Under the pieces are notes generated by a model. That model saw only the letters and a program-made list of their open reading frames with translations. It did no database searches and was not told the DNA's origin. From a virus: 39,179 bases of DNA. Positions 31,467-39,179 of the stretch are shown here, piece after piece (the first letter of the stretch is position 1; each line of letters begins with the position of its first letter). The position numbers and the translations under genes are program-made. The stretch is taken from the IMG/VR virus record IMGVR_UViG_3300047494_000192, positions 1-39,179 of that record, one strand, 5' to 3'.

Positions 31467-33644
31467 CTATCTGAGTTGCCCCGCGATGATCTGGGCAACC
31501 GTGCGGCGGCCGGCGGCGGCGATGGCGGGTGGTGAAGGCATCCCCCGCGGCAAGCTGGCGGGCGGCGCCGCGGGGGGCTGCACACGGACCGCGGGAGGAG
31601 CGACGGCCGGTGCATTCTGTGACGCAGGGGCAGGCACGAAGACCATGGGGTTGTGGTCCCAGTCGCGCGCCCACGGCGGCGGCCGGGTCCAGTCGAAACG
31701 GGATGGGGCGAAGAGGTGCGCGGTGACGCCGGCCATCACCATGCAGTCCAGCACTTCATTGCGCGCCGAGATTTTTTCCCATTGCCCGTCCTTGCGGCGG
31801 CGTTCGGCGGTGAGCTGGTCAAAGAACGGATGCGGCGGCTTGGCGATGCCGCCCACCTGGTTGAGCAGGCCTGATGGGAAGTGGATGTATCCCGGGCCGA
31901 ATTCCGCCCGTTCGAGCTGGGCGGCAAGCACGTCCTTGTGCCAGTTCGGCGCGAAGAGGCCGACAGGCACGTCCCCCCGCGCGCCGGAGAAGCGATCGTT
32001 GCGGCCTTCCGGCAGGACGATCTGCAGGGGCCGGACGCCCTTCGCGCTGCCGCCTTTGAGGGGCAGGAGCGTCCAGGCGCGGCGGCCGCTGATGATGCCG
32101 ATGCTGCGGGTGCGGCGGGCACGGTTGGCACGGCGCCAGGCGTCGTAAGCTTGGCTGGTGACGCCGGCCTCGCCGCCGGTGTCCACACCCACGCCGCGGA
32201 CCTTCATGTGGCGGCCGGAGCCGTCCGCGAGGGGGAAGCTGGCCTCCAGAGCGGCGGTGAGCACCTGGTCCCAGGCGGCGGGGTCCGTAGCGGGCTCCAC
32301 GCCGCCGGCGATCTGGTGGGCGATGACCCAGGACTCTCGATCCACCCCGAAGCCGCGGTAGATCAGTTCGAAGCGGTTGGCCTGCACGTCTATGCCGCAG
32401 GTGATGAACCGGACACCTGACGGCACGGTGGCCAACGCGAAGTCCGGCTCGCAGCGGGCGGCCAGGGTGGCGGCGTCCACGCTGCCGATGGCGCGCAGCG
32501 GGCGGTATCCGTGGCCGAGCTGCTTGACCACCACCTGGCGGAGGGAGGCGTCGTCTCCGGTGGAGTCGCGTTCGCGTTCGGCCTTGACCAGCGCGGCGGC
32601 CAGGCCGCCGATGCCGCCGAAGACGAAGGGCGACATAATGCCGACGATCCAGAAGCCCGCGATGTCCCGCTTGACCAGGTCACCGGTGACCTCGCCGGTT
32701 TCGGCATCAATCTCCTGGCCCAGGCCCACCCACCGGCCGGTGAGGTTCATGGCGCGGCGTTCGTGGTCCGCGATGACGCAGCCGTTGTGCGGGCACACCA
32801 GGTGGGCGGTGGCGGCGATTTCGTCCAGCGGGAGCGTGGCGTCGTACTCGAGGGTGGTGGTGAAGCGCGTGCCGGGGTTGGGGCTGGAGAACATGGAGCA
32901 ATGCGGGCAGGCCCACCACCAGACGCGGCGGTCACTGTCCCGATAGAGGGACATGATGCCCTTGTTCCATTCGGCGGGCGTGTTTCCTTCTGCCTTGTCC
33001 GCGTGGCTGAGGCAGAAGAGTTTCGATTCGAGGCCGAAGGTTGAGCGACGGACATCGAGGAGCGTCTTCGGATCCGCGCCGCCGATGTCGTAGCCGTCGA
33101 ATTCGTCCGCGATGATGCGGCCGGCTTTCTTGTTGGTCAGGTTCGAGTGGGTGGCGCCGAGGAATTCCACGGACATGCCGAGGAAGGCCTTGAAGCCGAG
33201 CGAGTCGTCCGTGCGGCGCGTCCCCTGGCGGCCCTGCATGCCGGAATGGGTGGCGATCATGGGGTTGATCGTGCCCTTGACGTAGGCCTGCATGGCCGGC
33301 TCGGTCTGCATGTACCAGAGCAGGTTGGCGGGATCCGTGCAGACCAGCTTCAGGAGCCAGTTTTCGGCGATGGCGGTGCCGCCGCACTGGCCTGGCTTGG
33401 GGACGGCCACGGTGGTGTGCTCCGTGTCATCCAGCGCGTCCATGATGCCGACCAGGTAGGGCGCTTTGTCATGCATCCAGCGGCCGACATAGCCGCCGCC
33501 TTCGTTCGAGAGGAAGCGGTGCGTGGCGGCGTAGTCGGCGGTGGTGATCCGGTCCGGCGGCAGAAACGCGGCCAGGCACGACGCCACCAGCCGGCCGGCA
33601 TGCGCGTATGGCAGGCTAGAGAAGGACGGGTTCTGGGTCTCCAT
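31467..33644 (-). CDS. large terminase subunit (GpA family)
   Basis: 725 aa from the ATG at 33644 with GGAACACA upstream; the longer frame to 33836 is a Pro/Ser-rich shadow of the small terminase gene. The N-terminal ATPase has a Walker-A-like KPGQCGGTAIAENW (83-96) and Walker B RIIADEFDGYD. Two CPxxC-type clusters (CPHC and CPHNGC) suggest a zinc site. The nuclease half starts with FITCGIDVQANRFELIYRGFG and includes GVDTGGE. It cuts and pumps DNA into the prohead. GpA family implies cos-type packaging. It overlaps the small subunit gene by 29 bp. Confidence 0.93.
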   Translation of the reverse strand: METQNPSFSSLPYAHAGRLVASCLAAFLPPDRITTADYAATHRFLSNEGGGYVGRWMHDKAPYLVGIMDALDDTEHTTVAVPKPGQCGGTAIAENWLLKLVCTDPANLLWYMQTEPAMQAYVKGTINPMIATHSGMQGRQGTRRTDDSLGFKAFLGMSVEFLGATHSNLTNKKAGRIIADEFDGYDIGGADPKTLLDVRRSTFGLESKLFCLSHADKAEGNTPAEWNKGIMSLYRDSDRRVWWWACPHCSMFSSPNPGTRFTTTLEYDATLPLDEIAATAHLVCPHNGCVIADHERRAMNLTGRWVGLGQEIDAETGEVTGDLVKRDIAGFWIVGIMSPFVFGGIGGLAAALVKAERERDSTGDDASLRQVVVKQLGHGYRPLRAIGSVDAATLAARCEPDFALATVPSGVRFITCGIDVQANRFELIYRGFGVDRESWVIAHQIAGGVEPATDPAAWDQVLTAALEASFPLADGSGRHMKVRGVGVDTGGEAGVTSQAYDAWRRANRARRTRSIGIISGRRAWTLLPLKGGSAKGVRPLQIVLPEGRNDRFSGARGDVPVGLFAPNWHKDVLAAQLERAEFGPGYIHFPSGLLNQVGGIAKPPHPFFDQLTAERRRKDGQWEKISARNEVLDCMVMAGVTAHLFAPSRFDWTRPPPWARDWDHNPMVFVPAPASQNAPAVAPPAVRVQPPAAPPASLPRGMPSPPAIAAAGRRTVAQIIAGQLR

Positions 33645-34197
33645 TGTGTTCCAGGATTTTTGAGGCGCTGTCCACGGCGCGGCGCTGGGCTTCGCCGATT
33701 TTGGCTTCGACGGCGCGGGTGACGGCCTCGGGGATGTTTGCGTCGCGGAAGGCCTGGCGGATGGCGGAGGACATGTCGCGGCGGAGGGCGGCGAAGGCGG
33801 AGGTGAAGGCCTGGCGGACAGCGGCGGTTTCGACAAGGAAGCCGGCTTCGATGGCTTCGCGGCGTTCGATCTGGCGGAGCTGGGCGAGCTTGAGGCGGTC
33901 TTGCGGCTTGAGCTCGGCGGTTTCGGGCGGGTCGATATCGGGCAGCTGGTATTGCTGCATCAGCTCGTCTTTGGCCTGGCCGGCGGCGGTGCGAGTGGCA
34001 TCCAGATCGGCGAGGAAGGCGACGACGGCGGCGGGATCGAATTCGTAGGAGACGCCGTTGGTGCCGCGGCGGACGATGGGGAACGCGGCGCCGTGCTGGC
34101 GGATCATGCGATCCACCGTGTTGGTGGAGGTGCGCAGGATGGTGGCGAGATCGGCTTTGTTGACGGTGGCGGGTGCGGCGGACGGAGTGTCGGACAT
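33616..34197 (-). CDS. small terminase subunit (Nu1-like)
   Basis: 193 aa from the ATG at 34197 (GAGG upstream). Residues about 12-45 (VNKADLATILRTSTNTVDRMIRQHGAAFPIVRRG) form a winged HTH as in Nu1. A basic coiled-coil helix follows (KPQDRLKLAQLRQIERREAIEAG, about 96-118), then a long helix (about 125-190) with VEAKIGEAQRRAVDSASKILE that likely binds the large subunit. It recognises the packaging site. It is transcribed first in the packaging operon, directly after the 383-bp non-coding gap. Confidence 0.85.
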   Translation of the reverse strand: MSDTPSAAPATVNKADLATILRTSTNTVDRMIRQHGAAFPIVRRGTNGVSYEFDPAAVVAFLADLDATRTAAGQAKDELMQQYQLPDIDPPETAELKPQDRLKLAQLRQIERREAIEAGFLVETAAVRQAFTSAFAALRRDMSSAIRQAFRDANIPEAVTRAVEAKIGEAQRRAVDSASKILEHNGDPEPVLL

Positions 34198-34580
34198 GAA
34201 CCTCACCAACAACATCAAGGGCTTTTCAAAAATTCACAAAAACTGGTTTAAAGCGCGGTGCGAAATACCCGCGGTTGCCGCCTCCGGCAGGAGGGACCCG
34301 TCGCACCGGATGAGATTTCCTACGCGGCGTGAGAGTTGGACTTTCTTTCGAGCGCGGCTGGGTTTTTGCGATACGCGGGAGCGGTTGATGGGCAATGCGC
34401 GCGAGAGAGTGGGGCGTGCGGGCGACCCATTCTAGCGCTGGACGGGTGGGGAGTTTCCCGCGCGGACATGCGCTGGATGCTTGGCGTGAATGGCGACGTG
34501 CGTGGTGGCGCGTGGCGGCCGGCTGGATGGGTGAGGACGGGTGGAGAGTTTGGGGCGCGTGGGGTGGAGAAACGCGGTGG
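34198..34580 (-). other. 383-bp non-coding gap upstream of the small terminase; candidate cos/packaging region
   Basis: No convincing minus-strand gene lies here, and the plus-strand frames across it are G/Trp-rich shadows. It holds a GC-poor stretch near 34215-34260 that could be a promoter, two direct repeats (34440-34456 and 34535-34551), and GGGCGACC at about 34420-34427, which resembles the lambda cos overhang (GGGCGGCGACCT) only partly. In lambda-type phages the cos site lies just upstream of Nu1, which fits this position, but no cut site can be named. Confidence 0.35.
34440..34551. repeat. pair of 17-bp direct repeats in the gap upstream of the small terminase
   Basis: GGACGGGTGGGGAGTTT at 34440-34456 and GGACGGGTGGAGAGTTT at 34535-34551 agree at 16 of 17 positions, 95 bp apart. 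Lambda cosB contains repeated R sites bound by Nu1; these could be the counterpart. This is an inference from position. Confidence 0.45.
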
Positions 34581-35345
34581 CTATTTGGCCGTCTTCATGG
34601 CTTCGCGCAAACGCTTCATGAGGAACACGCGGAAAGTTTGCTTGGCAACCAAGGCCACGCGATCACGGAAGTGGAAGATCGGCTGGTAGGACGCTTTCGT
34701 CTCGAAGGATGTCAAACGCGTGATCTTATGGCCGGGCAGGCGCACGAAGAAACCGCCAGGGCCGCGATCGTTCGGACCTTGGCCCTTGAAGTAGGCGATG
34801 GCACCTGCTGCCTTGGCAGAGCGCCGCGCCAACGAACGGCGGCGACGATCCGCCTTTTTGTTGGCTGCTTCGGCAAGCCCCTTGCGGCCGAACGTGCCAG
34901 CAGGCTGCTTGGCGTAATCCCAGGAATACGTGGCGCCAGTGGCGGCATCGCCCAGCTTGGCAATCAGGCCGTTAGGGATATTGCCGAACTGGTTGAGCTG
35001 CAGCGCCTTGCCGGGGACGCTGAAGGGCGATCCAGGCTTGCGCGTGTTGTCAGCAGCGGTTCGCTCACCGCCCATTTCCTCGAGCAGCAGGTATTTGCCC
35101 TGGATGTCTTTGACGAACACCACCGATTCGAGATGGGATTTCGTGGCGGGCTTGGCGCCGATGGCGTTCAACGTGAACGGCGTCGGTTTATCGAAGATCG
35201 ATGGCAGATGGTCAGTGACGGCGCGCTTGGCCTCCTTGGCTGTGTCCGTCAGCGCAGCGGCAGCGGCGAATGGCAACTGCCTAACCTGGAAATCCGACAA
35301 CGCGCGTTCGGCACGCTCGAAATCGGGCTTGACGCTGAATTTCAT
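34581..35345 (-). CDS. conserved phage protein of unknown role (minor virion protein candidate)
   Basis: 254 aa. The N-terminal half (KPDFERAERALSDFQVRQLPFAAAAALTDTAKEAKRAVTDHLPSIFDKPTPFT, about 6-58) has a pattern I know from phage proteins of unknown or minor structural role, with LPFA..ALT.TA and FD.PTPFT. The middle has AFVKDIQGKYLLLEEMGGER-like sequence and the centre carries a very basic patch (KKADRRRRSLARRSAKAAG, about 166-184). No membrane segment. It sits before the packaging genes rather than among tail genes, an odd place if structural. No function assigned. Confidence 0.6.
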   Translation of the reverse strand: MKFSVKPDFERAERALSDFQVRQLPFAAAAALTDTAKEAKRAVTDHLPSIFDKPTPFTLNAIGAKPATKSHLESVVFVKDIQGKYLLLEEMGGERTAADNTRKPGSPFSVPGKALQLNQFGNIPNGLIAKLGDAATGATYSWDYAKQPAGTFGRKGLAEAANKKADRRRRSLARRSAKAAGAIAYFKGQGPNDRGPGGFFVRLPGHKITRLTSFETKASYQPIFHFRDRVALVAKQTFRVFLMKRLREAMKTAK

Positions 35346-35416
35346 GGAGTGATGCGGCTCCGGCTAAGCGCGGTAAACCACAGTGGGAAAAACATGCCTG
35401 AAAACGTGGTGAGCTG

Positions 35417-36025
35417 TCAAGCGGCTCTCACATTGCCGTGCAGCACAGTCAAAAGCGGGAGGTTGCGCAGCTTTATCCAGCCGGCGATCTCTGCATAGCG
35501 GTAAAGCGATTCGCAGACCGCGTCCTTGAGCGTGCGCTGATCGACCCGCAGACGGTCAGCAGCCTGACGCGGACCTTCATTGTCCACCACCAGCGCAAAG
35601 GTCAGCTGGCAGTAGGTCAGGCCACGCGGGCCGATGATTTTGGACTGTTCGGCGCGCCAGGGTGTGTAGCGTTCCCGGTATGCGACGCCGAGCAGGACAG
35701 GCCAGTCATTGGAACCGCCGGAGACGGCACCGTAGCGGCTTGTGCGGCAGTGCAGCTCGCATCCCACGGCCTGGAAGACGCGGGCGATCTCAGCGGCCGC
35801 CTGGAGCTGCTCCGCCCCCATCTGACCGCGATCAAACATGCGCTGTGCCACGTCGCTCGCGGCCTTGCGGATCGTCTCTGGTGTGGCGTTGGACGCCAGC
35901 TCGGCATCGCGCACGCGCTTGTCGAACTCCTGGCGTTGCGCGCGCTGTGCATCGGCAGCCTTGATGCGCGACCATTCGGACTGGTGTTCCGCAACCAACG
36001 CCGCGCCGTGTGACTGCCGTGACAT
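35417..36025 (-). CDS. putative phage regulatory protein with C-terminal helix-turn-helix
   Basis: 202 aa with a perfect AAGGAGG 6 nt upstream. The N-terminal 90 residues are charged helices (EWSRIKAADAQRAQRQEFDKRVRDAELA, then AEQLQAAAEIARVFQAVG about 77-94). The C-terminal part (GLTYCQLTFALVVDNEGPRQAADRLRVDQRTLKDAVCESLYRYAEIAGW, about 136-184) looks like a helix-turn-helix preceded by a small helix, an arrangement seen in DUF6456-like and sigma/late-activator-like phage regulators. Placed between replication genes and packaging operon, it could turn on late transcription. The TGTTAC boxes upstream may be its own or another regulator's sites. Confidence 0.45.
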   Translation of the reverse strand: MSRQSHGAALVAEHQSEWSRIKAADAQRAQRQEFDKRVRDAELASNATPETIRKAASDVAQRMFDRGQMGAEQLQAAAEIARVFQAVGCELHCRTSRYGAVSGGSNDWPVLLGVAYRERYTPWRAEQSKIIGPRGLTYCQLTFALVVDNEGPRQAADRLRVDQRTLKDAVCESLYRYAEIAGWIKLRNLPLLTVLHGNVRAA

Positions 36026-36037
36026 GCCCTGCCTCCT

Positions 36038-36274
36038 TGTTACGCCTGTTACGGAAATTGTTACTATCTAACTCTATGATATATATATATTATATTATTA
36101 CAGTAACAGTAGTAACAGGGTAACAGCCCTTTTTGCCTAAAGGAGAGTTTGGCAGAATCGGGGTGTTGAGAGACTTGCTTAGGGAAATGGGCAAAATCCT
36201 GTTACGGCTGTTACGCCGTTGATTTGACAGGTAACAATCTAAAAGTGCGATTGTTACCCGCTGTTATGTGTTAC
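36038..36274. promoter_or_regulatory. cluster of TGTTAC/GTAACA boxes around an AT-rich core; candidate origin or operator array
   Basis: TGTTAC occurs at 36038, 36047, 36059, 36200, 36209, 36252 and 36269 (plus TGTTAT at 36262); the reverse complement GTAACA occurs at 36103, 36112, 36120 and 36231. Three forward boxes and three reversed boxes face each other across a 38-bp AT-rich core (36065-36102) containing alternating AT runs. Box spacing is repeatedly 8-9 bp. The region separates the helicase gene from the regulator gene. Iterons plus an unwinding element next to primase and helicase suggest a replication origin; overlapping promoter elements also allow an operator array. Confidence 0.6.
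36089..36117 (-). promoter_or_regulatory. possible promoter of the regulator gene
   Basis: On the minus strand TATAAT lies at 36094-36089. With a 17-bp spacer the -35 position falls exactly on a TGTTAC box (36112-36117), a poor match to TTGACA. A promoter here would need an activator bound to the boxes, or the boxes may be repressor sites. Three more boxes would lie in the leader. Confidence 0.3.
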
Positions 36275-36279
36275 GCGCT

Positions 36280-38133
36280 CTAGGCGCTGGACCACTCCTC
36301 TGCCGGCGGATCAGGCGGGTCTTCGAGCTGCAGATCCACCGCGCTGACCCAGATGGCGCGGGAGCGGAAGTCGCCAAAGGCCACGACCCGATCGAAGGTT
36401 TTCGCAGACGGCATTTCGCGCAGCGCGATCTGCCACCGTGTGCCGGCCCATTCGGAATTAGTGAACAGGCCCGCGAGCTCACGGCTGCCGGTGGCGAAAA
36501 AGATGCCGGCACCGTCAGCGCAGCGGGGCGCGGGGAGAGGTTCGTCCGCACGGATGACACGTATGCCGATCCGCTGAAGGCTGTGGCGGGCGACTTCCAC
36601 GCTGATCCGCCTGTCCGCTTCCAGCGCCGGCAGGCTGGCTTTCAGACATGTGCCCATCAGGCCGGCAATGGGCTCACGGTCCGTGCTTCGATCCAGCATG
36701 ACGGCATAACTGAGAAGATACTGCGCTAGGCGGCGGGAATTGCCTTCCTGCCGCACCACGTCCGCCGTGCGCACCAGTCCGGCGAGCGCCAGGATGCCGG
36801 TGGACAGGCCGCGTGCATCGGGCAGGCCTTCATGCGTCAGGATCCACCACCCGGCCAGGATGGCGCCCATCTGGTCCATCTCACGGGGCGCGCAGCCGGC
36901 ATCCTGCAGTTCCTTGCGGAACGCAGTGATACAGGCCTGGTAACGTTCCCAGGCACCAAGCGCGCGCCCCCAGAGCTGGGCCGCCACCGTACGCATTTTG
37001 GCGATGAGCTCCTGGTGCTTGTCCTTGTAGTCCTCGCCATTGTCCGGCGGCATCATCTCGATGACGGTGATGCGGCCGAGATGCGTGTCCTTCATCGGCG
37101 GCGCGGCGGTGGCGGCCATGATGAAGCTGGCGACCATTTCGATGGTGCGCGTGCCGCCATCCGACGTGCCGCGGGATCCGCGTGTGCCGGCGCCGCCGGT
37201 GGCCGTCAGCAGCAAGTCGAGGAGCTGCTTGGCGTTGGTGTCGTCACCGGTCTTTTCGTTCTCATCCAGGAAGCACGGCATGGCGCGGCCGTTCAGGCGC
37301 CCGATGGTGCCGGCGGCGGTGGTGTCATTCAAGAACGTGTTGAGCGGGCAGCAGGCGGCCAGCACTTCCAGCAGGCTGGACTTGCCGCATCCCGCCGGCC
37401 CTACCAGAAAGCAGGCACTGCGCCATTTCGCGGCCGCGCCGAAATAGGCGGTGCCGAGCACGCCCAGGACGGCGATTGCACTGCCGGCCTCCCGGAAGCG
37501 GAACAGGTTCTGGATGTCCGTCTGCAGCTCGCACGCTATGCTCGCATCACATGCGCCCTCGGGGCGCGGGACAGCAGCCTGGGCAGCCCAGAAGGTATTG
37601 CCGGAGCGTTGGCCGGCCGGGCGCCACTCCGTGCCTATGCGCACCATGTCGCCGCAATGGACGGCCGGGAAGAATTCACTCTCGGGCCACACGCCAGGGC
37701 CACGGAAGACCAGGTGCTCGCCAATCATGCCGGCTTCAAAGGCGAGGCTGCCAAGATGGGCGGCGGCTTTGTTGAGGATGAAGTCCACCACCAGCTCATC
37801 GGTGACTTCGGTGCCGTCTTCGGCCTGTTTCTTGACCTGGACTGTTTTCGGAAATTTCCAGCGCAGCCAGCGATCGTTGTGCCCGAACAGGCTCAGCAGA
37901 TCGTGCCGGCTGCCGAGCTGGCGCGCGGTGAGGTCGCGCCGCTGGCCGGCGCGATCCAGGAAGACGTATGTGCCACCGATATGGCCCACGGGCGTGACGG
38001 GGCAGCCGGCTTCGTCGGGTGAGTGCGTGTCCGTGGGCGGGGGTCCTTTGCCACGTCCGCCCTCGATGACGGACAGCGCGCGATCGGCGCCGGCGACGGC
38101 CGCGCGGATGTTGTCCTTGCCGCGCGCGGTCAT
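36280..38133 (-). CDS. P-loop replication protein, helicase-like (phage DUF927/D5-type)
   Basis: 617 aa from the ATG at 38133, which overlaps the preceding stop (ATGA). The N-terminal 200 residues contain GGTYVFLDRAGQRRDLTARQLG and a WLRWKFPKT segment. The ATPase part has a Walker A VGPAGCGKSSLLEVLA (about 244-259), Walker B CFLDENEKTGDD (about 287-298) and a sensor-like MVASFIMAATAAPPM. This order (long N-terminal domain, then superfamily-3-like ATPase) is seen in phage and plasmid replication helicases. With the Toprim primase upstream it would unwind the origin. No zinc finger is visible. Confidence 0.75.
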   Translation of the reverse strand: MTARGKDNIRAAVAGADRALSVIEGGRGKGPPPTDTHSPDEAGCPVTPVGHIGGTYVFLDRAGQRRDLTARQLGSRHDLLSLFGHNDRWLRWKFPKTVQVKKQAEDGTEVTDELVVDFILNKAAAHLGSLAFEAGMIGEHLVFRGPGVWPESEFFPAVHCGDMVRIGTEWRPAGQRSGNTFWAAQAAVPRPEGACDASIACELQTDIQNLFRFREAGSAIAVLGVLGTAYFGAAAKWRSACFLVGPAGCGKSSLLEVLAACCPLNTFLNDTTAAGTIGRLNGRAMPCFLDENEKTGDDTNAKQLLDLLLTATGGAGTRGSRGTSDGGTRTIEMVASFIMAATAAPPMKDTHLGRITVIEMMPPDNGEDYKDKHQELIAKMRTVAAQLWGRALGAWERYQACITAFRKELQDAGCAPREMDQMGAILAGWWILTHEGLPDARGLSTGILALAGLVRTADVVRQEGNSRRLAQYLLSYAVMLDRSTDREPIAGLMGTCLKASLPALEADRRISVEVARHSLQRIGIRVIRADEPLPAPRCADGAGIFFATGSRELAGLFTNSEWAGTRWQIALREMPSAKTFDRVVAFGDFRSRAIWVSAVDLQLEDPPDPPAEEWSSA

Positions 38134-38297
38134 GCAGGGACCAGCAGCGAACGCAGGTGGGCGATAACATCGGTCACCGCTACGCGCGCGGTATCCCGGC
38201 TGATCTCGCATTCTTCGATGTTGCGCATATAGCCTTCAAGAAACACTTCGAGTGACTTCATCCTCGAAATCAAGACGTTGATCTCTGCGGACGTCAT
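38130..38297 (-). CDS. small protein between primase and helicase genes
   Basis: 55 aa from the ATG at 38297, which overlaps the primase stop (ATGA), and it overlaps the helicase start in the same way. It is a single long helix with mixed charge (EINVLISRMKSLEVFLEGYMRNIEECEISRDTA). The two 4-bp overlaps and the absence of any gap make it a real gene of the replication operon. It may be a small adaptor of the primase-helicase complex; no family is recognised. Confidence 0.6.
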   Translation of the reverse strand: MTSAEINVLISRMKSLEVFLEGYMRNIEECEISRDTARVAVTDVIAHLRSLLVPA

Positions 38298-39179
38298 CCC
38301 ACCCTCAGACAATCGTTGAAATCCTTGCCGATCGGCGCGCGGGCCAGGCGCACGTCCGCGTGGCGGGCGGTGAACCGGTTGACCACGCGCTGCAGGGCGC
38401 CGGCGGCGGCAGCGTTGCCGCCATCGTTGTCAGCCAGGATCAGCACGCGGCCCATCTGCGGCGGCAGATCCACGCTCGCCATGTTCGAGAGCGACACACC
38501 GCAGATCACGCGCAACTCCGGGCACGCCACGGCGACGGACAAGCAGGTTTCTATCCCTTCGCCGATGGCCACGGGATCGCCCTCCGGCGCGTCGCGGAGC
38601 GGCTTGTTGGAGACGCCGCGGCGCAGGCGAATGGTGCCGCCACGCATCACGCCCAGGCACTTCTTGGCAGCGCGCAAGGGCGCCTTACCCCACGCGCCAT
38701 TACGCTCCGCCAGCCAGGTGCGATGCGTGGCCACGTGGCGGCCGTCCGCATTGGTGATGGCGGCGATCAGCGCCGGCAACGGCCGGTCAAGCTCCGCGCA
38801 ATAGCAGGCTGGATGGAATCGCAGCGCGCGCGGCTGGTGGCCGAGCTGGCGAAGATCAATCTCCCGGCCGCGGAGATACAGATCCGCCGGTGTATCAGCC
38901 AGACCGGGCCGCGCTTCCAAATACAGGCGCAGTGCGGCGCGTTCGCGGTTCGCGTCATCCTCGTGCGGCGCCCGGGCGTCCAGGGGCTGGACCACGCGCG
39001 GCGGCGCCAGCGTGATGCCGTGGTTGCGGACGCCGCCCGGGAGTTCCAGGCCGACGCCGGCGGCAAGGAATCGCACGGCATCCACGAAGCTGGCCCGCTG
39101 CGTGGCCATGACGAATTCGATGGCGTCACCAGACGCGCCGCAGCCGAAGCAGTGATAACCGTTGTCATAGACAGGAAAG
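38294..39179 (-). CDS. CHC2/Toprim primase (5' end beyond the window)
   Basis: The frame is open to the right edge: upstream of the first internal Met (39109) it reads YHCFGCGASGDAIEFVM, the second half of a CHC2 zinc finger, so the true start lies outside. The 294 visible residues include a linker, then a Toprim domain with GEGIET (glutamate of the catalytic site) and VLILADNDGGNAAA (DxD-like aspartates), and a C-terminal FTARHADVRLARAPIGKDFNDCL. The enzyme makes RNA primers on phage DNA. It heads the replication operon and overlaps the next start. Confidence 0.88.
   Translation of the reverse strand, partial: FPVYDNGYHCFGCGASGDAIEFVMATQRASFVDAVRFLAAGVGLELPGGVRNHGITLAPPRVVQPLDARAPHEDDANRERAALRLYLEARPGLADTPADLYLRGREIDLRQLGHQPRALRFHPACYCAELDRPLPALIAAITNADGRHVATHRTWLAERNGAWGKAPLRAAKKCLGVMRGGTIRLRRGVSNKPLRDAPEGDPVAIGEGIETCLSVAVACPELRVICGVSLSNMASVDLPPQMGRVLILADNDGGNAAAAGALQRVVNRFTARHADVRLARAPIGKDFNDCLRVG

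Noticed and set aside
33645-33836. N-terminal extension of the large terminase rich in Pro and Ser
   Set aside because: It is the out-of-frame reading of the small terminase gene; the ATG at 33644 gives the normal GpA length.
34411-34427. Exact cos site
   Set aside because: Only part of the lambda cos overhang matches, which is expected by chance in GC-rich DNA; kept only as a regional hypothesis.
34395-35498. 367-aa plus-strand frame spanning the 383-bp gap and the 254-aa gene
   Set aside because: Trp/Arg/Gly-rich start with no family resemblance and antisense to a better-supported gene.

Overview
The window is almost entirely a tailed-phage genome, most likely a prophage of a GC-rich alphaproteobacterium. 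Acetobacteraceae fit best, judging from codon and GC style, an alphaproteobacterial type of intergenic palindrome at 24150-24168, and an AT-rich dispersed element present three times; this host call is an inference. No integrase, repressor, tRNA, rRNA or CRISPR array lies inside the window, so the prophage ends and lysogeny genes must be elsewhere. Everything from 457 to the right edge is read from the minus strand, mostly with 1-4 bp stop/start overlaps. Only one small gene and the tail of another, at the left edge, are on the plus strand.

Read in the direction of transcription (right to left): a replication module (CHC2/Toprim primase cut by the right edge, a 55-aa protein, a P-loop helicase-like protein); a 240-bp AT-rich region packed with TGTTAC/GTAACA boxes; a putative regulator; a conserved phage protein of unknown role; a 383-bp non-coding gap; then a lambda-type packaging and head module (Nu1-like small terminase, GpA large terminase, gpW, lambda-family portal, S49 head protease, glycosyltransferase, separate scaffold-like protein, gpD-like decoration protein, gpE-like capsid, head completion proteins).

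The head is followed by a Mu-type contractile tail: terminator, sheath, tube, tail assembly chaperone with a T-TTT-TTT -1 frameshift site, tape measure, DNA circularization protein N, and baseplate proteins like Mu gp44, gp45, gp46, gp47 and gp48. After the baseplate come the fibre genes, a lysis cassette (membrane protein, coiled-coil membrane protein, holin, lipoprotein, GH108 endolysin) and two more exported proteins.

The most unusual feature is the distal block 457-13474. Eight proteins there, including every large beta-helical fibre or tailspike candidate, begin with Sec-type signal peptides or a lipobox, and the large ones are rich in cysteine, whereas the baseplate proteins next to them have neither. 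Phage tails normally assemble in the cytoplasm, so this suggests either periplasmic folding of the fibres or that these proteins are secreted effectors or depolymerases. Other points of interest are the TGTTAC box cluster (candidate origin or operator array), a histidine zipper in the tape measure protein, an endolysin without the usual catalytic EGG motif, and a glycosyltransferase inside the head operon.
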